From CAVRTM01 sp963724015 (GTDB lineage: Bacteria; Actinomycetota; Actinomycetes; Actinomycetales; Dermatophilaceae), in assembly GCA_963724015.1 (NCBI GenBank), contig CAVRTM010000014.1, positions 124,001 through 188,000 on the forward strand: DNA of 64,000 nt, in the 5' to 3' direction. Below the pieces are notes generated by a model. It had not been told where the DNA came from, did no database searches, and was given only the letters and a program-made list of their open reading frames with translations. Positions 58,778 through 64,000 of the stretch are shown here, piece after piece. Position 1 is the first letter of the stretch; each line of letters opens with the position of its first letter. Both the position numbers and the translations under genes were made by a program.

Positions 58778-59257
58778 TCAGGCGGGGACGACGGTGGCGC
58801 GGGCGGTGGCTGACCAGAGGGCGGCGCTGCGGCAGGCCCGCGGTCGAGGGGGCAGGACGACGTCCATGCGGCGGGGCGCGGTGGCGTCCTCGCGGACGAC
58901 GAGGGCCGCCAGCCGGCTCGCGGGGCGCGACCGCCGGTGCTCGCTGACCAGGACCTGGAGCACGCGGGAGAGAGCGCCGCGCTCGCGGGCACGGATCGTC
59001 ACGTGCACCTGGGTGGCGCCGCGGGGGTCCAGGTCGCAGGTGGCGGGACCCTCGGCCGCCACCCGGGCCACGTCGGCGACGACGGCCTCCAGGTCGTTCG
59101 ACAGCAGGCGGCGGCAGTCCAGCTCGACCACCCAGCCGTGGCTGCCGTTGCGGCGTACGTGGGCACTGGCGGGCGACTCCGCCGGCACCAGCACCAGGGA
59201 CCGCACCTCCGGCTCCTGCAACGTGTCCACCAGCTGTTCGACCGCCCTGTCATCCAT
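58778..59257 (-). CDS. Unknown family, paralogue B
   Basis: 159 residues, intact. It starts MDDRAVEQLVDTLQEPEVRS and holds LVLVPAESPASAHVRRNGSHGWVVELDC, then a repeated beta pattern, then RVLQVLVSEHRRSRPASRLA and a Pro/Arg-rich end. It is paralogous to the gene at 46865-47339, which shares the same order of blocks. No known domain. A 13-bp element identical to that of the paralogue lies 69 bases upstream. Confidence 0.75.
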   Translation of the reverse strand: MDDRAVEQLVDTLQEPEVRSLVLVPAESPASAHVRRNGSHGWVVELDCRRLLSNDLEAVVADVARVAAEGPATCDLDPRGATQVHVTIRARERGALSRVLQVLVSEHRRSRPASRLAALVVREDATAPRRMDVVLPPRPRACRSAALWSATARATVVPA

Positions 59258-59326
59258 GCCTCAAGCATCCCGGCCCTGGCGGCGAATTGTCGTCCGATTC
59301 GCCCTAACTGGTCGTCAAAGGGCTCC

Positions 59327-59339
59327 AACGAACTAGTCC
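59327..59339 (-). promoter_or_regulatory. Shared upstream element of paralogue B
   Basis: GGACTAGTTCGTT (minus strand), then after 23 bases GGCGAATCGG. The pair matches paralogue A in sequence, order and distance. Confidence 0.55.
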
Positions 59340-59411
59340 TCCCGCGACCGGCAGGGCCGGCGGTCGCCGACCGGGTCCCCCGGGACGGGGGCGACCGGGC
59401 AGGATCTAGCC

Positions 59412-60659
59412 ATGACCTCCCTTCTGCTCGGACCCGCGGACGAGGTCCGCCGGCGCGGCCTGCGGCGCATGCGGGCGATCGCCCTGTCCCTGCTGCTGCT
59501 GGCCGCCGTGGTGTTCCTGCTCACGCTGCACCGCGCCGGCGCCTGGGGCTTCGTCAACGCGGCAGCGGAGGCGGCGATGGTCGGGGCCCTGGCCGACTGG
59601 TTCGCGGTGACCGCGCTGTTCCGGCACCCGCTGGGCCTGCCGGTGCCGCACACGGCGATCATCCCCACCCGCAAGGACGCGCTCGGCCAGAGCCTGCAGG
59701 AGTTCGTGAGCGACCACTTCCTGACCGCCGACGTCGCCCGCGACCGGGTGGCCTCGGCCGACGTGGCACGGCGGGCCGGCCGGTGGCTGGAGGACGAGGG
59801 CCACAGCACCCGGGTCGTGGCCGAGGTGGCGACCGCCACCGCGACGGCGCTGCGCGCCCTGCACCAGGACGAGGTGCGCTCGCTCGTCGTGGGGTCCATG
59901 CTGCCGCGGCTCGTCGAGGAGCCGCTGAGCGCGGTCGCGGGCCGGCTGCTCGGCGAGGTCGTCCGCGACGGAGCTCACCACGGGCTGGTCGACCTCGCCG
60001 TCGTCGAGGCCCACGCGTGGCTGTCGGCCAACCAGCGCACCGTCGCCCGGGTGATGGCCGCCCGGGCACCGTGGTGGTCACCGCAGTGGCTGGACGACAA
60101 GGTGATCGACCGCGTCCACCACGAGGCGGTCGCCTGGCTGGCCGACGTCCGCGACAACCCCCGCCACCCGGCCCGCGCTGCCCTGGACGACCTGCTGACC
60201 CAGCTCGGGCGCGACCTGCAGGACGACCCCGCGACGATGGAGCGGTTCGAGGCGCTCAAGGCCAGCGTCCTCACCCACCCGCAGGTCGGTGACACGGTCA
60301 TCTCCCTGTGGGAGTCGGTCCGCACCGCGCTGCTGGCGGCGCTCGCGGAGGAGGACGGCCCGCTGCGCCGCCGCGCGGTGGAGGCGCTGTGCGCTCTCGG
60401 GGTCCGGCTGCAGGTCGACGACGAGCTCCGGGCCAAGGTCGACGCGCGCATCAGCGAGGCCGTCGGCTGGGTGGTCGAGACCTACGGCGCCGAGATCGCC
60501 ACCGTCATCTCCACGACCGTCAACCGCTGGGACGGCAAGGAGGCCTCCGAGCGGATCGAGCTGCACGTCGGCCGCGACCTGCAGTTCATCCGGATCAACG
60601 GCACCGTCGTCGGCGGCCTGGTGGGCCTGGTCATCCACGCCGTGACCCTCCTCGTCTGA
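59412..60659 (+). CDS. DUF445 membrane-anchored protein
   Basis: 415 residues, intact. Two N-terminal membrane helices (IALSLLLLAAVVFLLTLH; AAEAAMVGALADWFAVTALF) with the DUF445 signature ADWFAVTALFRHPLGLPVPH and TAIIPTRKDALGQSL. A long helical coiled body follows, then the C-terminal LQFIRINGTVVGGLVGLVIH helix. The role of this family is not established; an envelope-spanning shape is likely. Confidence 0.95.
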   Translation: MTSLLLGPADEVRRRGLRRMRAIALSLLLLAAVVFLLTLHRAGAWGFVNAAAEAAMVGALADWFAVTALFRHPLGLPVPHTAIIPTRKDALGQSLQEFVSDHFLTADVARDRVASADVARRAGRWLEDEGHSTRVVAEVATATATALRALHQDEVRSLVVGSMLPRLVEEPLSAVAGRLLGEVVRDGAHHGLVDLAVVEAHAWLSANQRTVARVMAARAPWWSPQWLDDKVIDRVHHEAVAWLADVRDNPRHPARAALDDLLTQLGRDLQDDPATMERFEALKASVLTHPQVGDTVISLWESVRTALLAALAEEDGPLRRRAVEALCALGVRLQVDDELRAKVDARISEAVGWVVETYGAEIATVISTTVNRWDGKEASERIELHVGRDLQFIRINGTVVGGLVGLVIHAVTLLV

Positions 60660-60703
60660 GGAGTGGCCGGGGCGGCGCGCCGCCGGCTGGCTAGTCTCGG
60701 GCG

Positions 60704-61120
60704 ATGACCTGCCTGTTCTGCGCGATCGCCGCCGGCGAGCAGCCCGCACACCTCGTCCTCGACGAGCCGGACGTCGTCGGGTTCCTCGACACCAGACCGC
60801 TGTTCAAGGGACACACGCTGCTGGTGCCGCGGCACCACGTCGGCACGCTCGTGGACATCGACGCCCGTGCGCTCAGCCTCGTGATGGCGGCAGCCCAGCG
60901 GGTCGCCGCCGCGCTGGTCGCCGCGCTCGGAGCGCAGGGGTCGTTCGTGGCCATGAACAACGTCGTCAGCCAGAGCGTGCCGCACTTGCACGTGCACGTC
61001 GTGCCGCGCACCAAGGGCGACGGCCTGCGCGGGTTCTTCTGGCCACGCACGCGGTACGCCGACGAGGAGGAGGCACGCGGGTACGCCGAGCGGCTGGCCG
61101 CCGCCCTCCCGCCGGCCTGA
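60704..61120 (+). CDS. HIT-family hydrolase
   Basis: 138 residues, intact. The zinc-like CLFC at the N-terminus, GHTLLVPRHHVGTLVDID, and the histidine triad HLHVHVVPR. Hydrolyses nucleotide conjugates such as AMP-lysine or adenosine phosphoramidates. A strong terminator follows at once. Confidence 0.96.
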   Translation: MTCLFCAIAAGEQPAHLVLDEPDVVGFLDTRPLFKGHTLLVPRHHVGTLVDIDARALSLVMAAAQRVAAALVAALGAQGSFVAMNNVVSQSVPHLHVHVVPRTKGDGLRGFFWPRTRYADEEEARGYAERLAAALPPA

Positions 61121-61159
61121 GGGGCCGTCCGGCGCCGGACGCCCCTTGTGTTGCTTGTT
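61121..61159 (+). terminator. Hairpin terminator after the HIT gene
   Basis: GGGGC and GTCCGG pair with CCGGAC and GCCCC (61121-61145, one bulged C), followed by TTGTGTTGCTTGTT. A classic intrinsic terminator. The stretch 61160-61364 shows no gene. Confidence 0.85.
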
Positions 61160-61364
61160 CCCCCACTGCGACTGGGTGGGTCCCATGCGGTATCGCCTGG
61201 GGACTCGGATGGGGGCACCGGCGCGGCATGTCGCACGGCAGTGACCCGACCGAAGAGCAGTCGGCCCGGCGTGAACCGGTGTTCGACGCTCCGGGCAAGC
61301 GTGAAGCCACGCAGGTCTCGCACCTCCAGCGGTGATCGACGCGATGCTCCAGTGGCCGATTCGC

Positions 61365-61616
61365 TCAGGTGTCGCCTCGAGACTCGGGGGTCTCTGCGTT
61401 CGCGACCTCTTCGATCCAGTCGACGGCTTCGTCCGACAAGGAGAAGCCAGCTGGACCGTTCTGGCCGACCCACCAAGCGTCAGTCGCCACCGAACCGCCG
61501 GCGCGCGTGATCTCCTCGGTGACCGAGGCGGGCACCGCGTCGCCATTGTTGGCGATGAGCCAGTCGCGGGTCTCGTGCGATATCCGGGGCCACCAGTCTT
61601 CGAGGGATGCCGACAT
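61365..61616 (-). CDS. Small acidic unknown protein
   Basis: 83 residues from ATG at 61616. MSASLEDWWPRISHETRDWL, DAVPASVTEEITRAGGSVA, and GFSLSDEAVDWIEEVANAE. It is acidic and tryptophan-rich, with an internal helix pattern. GC is lower than in its neighbours, which may mean recent acquisition. No domain recognised; the open frame extends upstream to 61694. Confidence 0.55.
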   Translation of the reverse strand: MSASLEDWWPRISHETRDWLIANNGDAVPASVTEEITRAGGSVATDAWWVGQNGPAGFSLSDEAVDWIEEVANAETPESRGDT

Positions 61617-61722
61617 GTCGTCACGGTAGTCCTTGACGCCAAGGCCGTGCGCGCGACCGTCGGCACGACAGCATGTGCGAAGTGCCAGGCTCACCTGAAA
61701 TGGGACACCCCACGTGAGCGGC

Positions 61723-62520
61723 TCAGGCGACGGTGCGGGCGCGGGCGAGCTCCATCGCGGCGAGGTGGCGGCGCACGACCAGCTCGACGACCAGGGGGTG
61801 CATGCCCGGCGGCTCGGCCACGACGCAGGCGCCGGCCTGCTCGGCCTGCAGTCGCACCGACGTCGCGCCCATGCCGGGCATCAGGGTGTACGGCGCCACG
61901 GCCACCTGCCGGGCACCGGCCTGGCGCAGCGCCCGCACCGCGGCGTCGACGGTCCGCGGCGACCCGGCGGTGTAGGCCACGGCGACCGGCGCGCCACCCC
62001 AGCGCGCTCGCAGCATCCCCGCCGCCCGCACGACGTCCCGGTGGGCGTCCGGGTCGGCCGGCGTCGGCACCGCCAGGACCACCGGGTCACCCACTCGGGC
62101 ACCGGACGCGCGCAGCCGCCAGGCCAGGACGTCGGCCACGAGCCGGTCGGGGCCGAGGGGAGCGGCGATCTGCACCGACTGTGGGCTCAGCGCGCTGGCC
62201 GTGAACAGCGCGCGCTGCAGCCGGTCGGTGCCGAGCAGCCACAACGGCACGATGACGCTGGGCGCGGTGGAGGAGGCCATCACCTCAGAGAGGGACGGCC
62301 CGTCGCGGTCGACGCAGGCCAGTGACACCCGCAGGCCGGGCAGGCGGCGGGCGACCGCCCGACCGAGCAGGCGCACGTGCCAGGCCTGCTCGCGCGAGCC
62401 ATGACGACGAAGGGCCAGGACGAGGTGAGGTGCGTCTGACGCCGGCGCACCCCAGGACCGCTCGTCCTGCGCCTCTGCTTCTGACTGCTGCTCCCACGCC
62501 GGACGGGACACCTTGATCAT
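61723..62520 (-). CDS. Sirohydrochlorin chelatase-like protein (CbiX/SirB type)
   Basis: 265 residues, intact. LVLALRRHGSREQAW resembles the LVxxAHGSR start of these chelatases, with RR in place of A. VIVPLWLLGTDR, VAVAPYTLMPGM and the C-terminal GMHPLVVELVVRRHLAAM follow. It inserts iron or cobalt into sirohydrochlorin for siroheme or cobalamin. AGGAGG precedes ATG 62520. No siroheme partner genes are in view. A B12 link would fit the nrdJ/riboswitch theme, but it is not shown. Confidence 0.75.
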   Translation of the reverse strand: MIKVSRPAWEQQSEAEAQDERSWGAPASDAPHLVLALRRHGSREQAWHVRLLGRAVARRLPGLRVSLACVDRDGPSLSEVMASSTAPSVIVPLWLLGTDRLQRALFTASALSPQSVQIAAPLGPDRLVADVLAWRLRASGARVGDPVVLAVPTPADPDAHRDVVRAAGMLRARWGGAPVAVAYTAGSPRTVDAAVRALRQAGARQVAVAPYTLMPGMGATSVRLQAEQAGACVVAEPPGMHPLVVELVVRRHLAAMELARARTVA

Positions 62521-62761
62521 CGCGACCTCCTGCTGCCGAAGAATGTGGTGCCACGCTAGGAAGGTCGTGTTTCGGGCAGGTGACGTCCGGAGCCCACCTC
62601 CGGTTAACCGCAGGCCGTCCGGTCACGAGCCCGGAACACGGGAAGAACCCGCGTCCGGAGCCCTGACCGGCGCTCGGACCGGTTCGACCGGGTCGACATA
62701 CTGGACCTGACCGAGTGCTGAGCGGGCCGACCGGCAGAGCCGGCGGAACGAGGAGGTGGCC
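62521..62761. other. Divergent intergenic region
   Basis: No gene seen. It separates the chelatase-like gene from the next gene and should hold both promoters. GGTTAACC at about 62602 is a short palindrome. Confidence 0.4.
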
Positions 62762-63202
62762 ATGACGTGGGACGTGTACGTCTCGGGCGATGACCGGTCC
62801 TGGGAGACCGGTGACGGCGTGGCTCACGGCGACGGCTCCCTGGGCTCGGAGGCCGACGTCCGCCGGCGGGTGGACGAGGTGTGGCCCGGCGCGACGTGGG
62901 ACGACCGCACCGCGTGGGTGGAGCGTGAGGACGTGGTCGCCGAGGTCGTGCTCGGTGCCGGCGACCCCATGGGCTCGTTGACGGTGCAGGTGCGCGGTGG
63001 CAGCGACCCCGTGCAGGCGGTGATCGACCTGTGCCGGCGCAACGGCTGGACCCCGCTGGACTTCTCGACCGGACGGGTGCTGACGGTGCAGGAGAACGGC
63101 TACGGGTGGTGGCTCGCGCTGCAGGAAGGTGCCGGGCAGCCGCCGGAGCCGGAAAAGCCGGCACCGGCGCCGGGGCGCCGACGTTGGGGCTGGCGCCGCT
63201 GA
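62762..63202 (+). CDS. Unknown acidic protein
   Basis: 146 residues. MTWDVYVSGDDRSWETGDGV, REDVVAEVVLGAGDPMGSLT, VQVRGGSDPVQAVIDLCRRN and GWTPLDFSTGRVLTVQENGY, then a proline-rich basic end. AGGAGG lies 5 bases before ATG 62762. The form recalls small single-domain proteins found near toxin/immunity genes, but I do not recognise it. Confidence 0.65.
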   Translation: MTWDVYVSGDDRSWETGDGVAHGDGSLGSEADVRRRVDEVWPGATWDDRTAWVEREDVVAEVVLGAGDPMGSLTVQVRGGSDPVQAVIDLCRRNGWTPLDFSTGRVLTVQENGYGWWLALQEGAGQPPEPEKPAPAPGRRRWGWRR

Positions 63203-63220
63203 CGGGCCGGGCCGCCGTTG

Positions 63221-64000
63221 TCACCGGGCCGCCGGTTGTCGCGTCACGGCCCACAGCCCGGTGACCGGACCGGGCTCCAGGCGCAGCAGGTGCGGCGTCG
63301 GCCGACGGTCGCGGTCGCCGGCCGGGCCTGCGACCCGGTGCGGCCGCCTGGCCACGGTGGCTGCCGGCCGGCCGGCCACGACGGCGGCGATGTTCCACGC
63401 GGCGGTGGACCCCACGGCGAGGTAGCTGCTGTGGCCGGTGGACTCGCGGCCCAGGACGCCGCCGGGCAGCGGCACGGCGTCCGAGGAGAGCCGCACCATC
63501 CCGGCCAGCGAGCTGGGGTCGGCGCCGAACGCACCGAGGTCGGCCACCGGGTCGCCGCGGGCCTCGAGCAGCCAGGCGCCGCCGGGTGGCAGCCGCAGGT
63601 CCGCCACGTCAGAGGTGCCGAGGCCCGGCGAGCCGAACACCACGGCGTCGTCGACGCCGGTGCCCCGTTGCAGGGCGTAGCCGACCGCCGTCGACCCGTA
63701 GGAGTGCCCGAGCAGGGTCAGGTGCGGCTCCCGCTCGCGCGCGGCGTCGATGCCGGTGACGAACGACGCCAGGGCCGTGCCCGCGCGCCTGGCGTCCAGC
63801 GGCAGCAGCACGGAGTGGTCCGGCTCCAACAGCTCGTCCCACTGCGGGGCCTCGTAGTCCAGCCAGGTCACCGCCGCGACCTCGGCGTCGGGCCCGGCCG
63901 CGATCGCACCGGCGGTGGCGACGAGCGCGGCCATCTGGGCGTCGTACGCGACGAACGTGGCCGGGTCCTGCACCTGGCTGGTCAGGCCGGGCACGAACAC
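63221..64000 (-). CDS. Alpha/beta hydrolase (DUF1023 type), N-terminus beyond window
   Basis: At least 259 residues. The catalytic serine elbow is LLGHSYGSTAVGYAL and VTWLDYEAPQWDELL matches the DUF1023 alpha/beta-hydrolase family. A late AspHis region is RESTGHSSYLAVGS. DUF1023 proteins occur in actinobacteria and are often secreted or near WXG proteins. The upstream end is cut at 64000. Confidence 0.85.
   Translation of the reverse strand: MFVPGLTSQVQDPATFVAYDAQMAALVATAGAIAAGPDAEVAAVTWLDYEAPQWDELLEPDHSVLLPLDARRAGTALASFVTGIDAAREREPHLTLLGHSYGSTAVGYALQRGTGVDDAVVFGSPGLGTSDVADLRLPPGGAWLLEARGDPVADLGAFGADPSSLAGMVRLSSDAVPLPGGVLGRESTGHSSYLAVGSTAAWNIAAVVAGRPAATVARRPHRVAGPAGDRDRRPTPHLLRLEPGPVTGLWAVTRQPAAR

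Noticed and set aside
1..64000. tRNA genes and insertion sequences
   Set aside because: I saw no convincing tRNA cloverleaf or transposase; absence is by eye only.

Overview
The window is high-GC DNA with tightly packed genes, GTG starts, ATGA/GTGA stop-start overlaps, an actinobacterial type SOS box, a class II ribonucleotide reductase and DUF6318/DUF6308 proteins. All of this points to an actinobacterium. A Micrococcales lineage close to Intrasporangiaceae is my guess, not shown by the sequence. Many well-conserved genes, including nrdR, nrdJ, nrdA and all the transporter permeases, are interrupted by 1-2 base indels, while other long genes are intact. The simplest reading is an assembly with residual indel errors, so each broken gene below is annotated as one gene with the approximate shift positions given.

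Layout. 0-1.3 kb: lexA (partial) divergent from a LysM membrane protein, with three SOS boxes between them. 1.6-4.0 kb: secreted M6 metalloprotease. 4.1-6.1 kb: small membrane protein and FUSC-type transporter. 6.2-10.6 kb (minus strand): a likely secretion cluster with a DUF6318 lipoprotein, a PKD-like secreted protein, a WXG100-like protein, a WXG100-like/C-terminal effector fusion and two possible immunity proteins. 10.9-14.6 kb: nrdR-nrdJ behind two NrdR boxes 32 bp apart. 14.9-21.1 kb (minus): a nucleic-acid-processing island (PLD/SF2 helicase/DUF3427, DUF2075 helicase, phosphorothioate-type HNH endonuclease) that looks like phage defence. 21.3-24.7 kb: APC permease, HbpS/GlcG-like protein and aminobutyraldehyde dehydrogenase, probably amine catabolism. 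24.7-25.2 kb: an anomalous purine-rich, G-run tract. 26.3-31.4 kb: a compact operon around a VirD4/TraG-like ATPase, with two zinc-ribbon membrane proteins and a Pro/Glu repeat protein. 31.6-35.4 kb: SHOCT membrane protein, NERD nuclease, YccF, P450-ferredoxin pair and a small dimeric-barrel protein.

35.5-39.4 kb: nrdAB (class Ia ribonucleotide reductase) under two NrdR boxes 31 bp apart and a cobalamin riboswitch. The cell therefore carries a B12-dependent enzyme (NrdJ) and a B12-repressed, B12-independent one, both under NrdR. 39.5-42.6 kb: NERD remnant, exporter permease and beta-lactamase-fold protein. 42.7-46.9 kb: TM0106-type RecB nuclease-helicase and a DUF6308 protein. 47.5-58.3 kb: a FadR-type GntR regulator with a perfect operator, divergent from a nine-gene operon (peptide ABC transporter, M20 and S58 peptidases, aldehyde dehydrogenase, SDR), probably for uptake and breakdown of an unusual peptide or amide.

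58.4-64 kb: YciI protein, a 32-bp tandem repeat, a second copy of an unknown gene family also found at 46.9 kb, DUF445, HIT, a CbiX-like chelatase, small unknowns and a partial alpha/beta hydrolase.

Best candidates for undescribed biology are the VirD4-like operon (26.3-31.4 kb), the three-gene defence-like island (14.9-21.1 kb) and the WXG effector/immunity cluster (6.2-8.9 kb).
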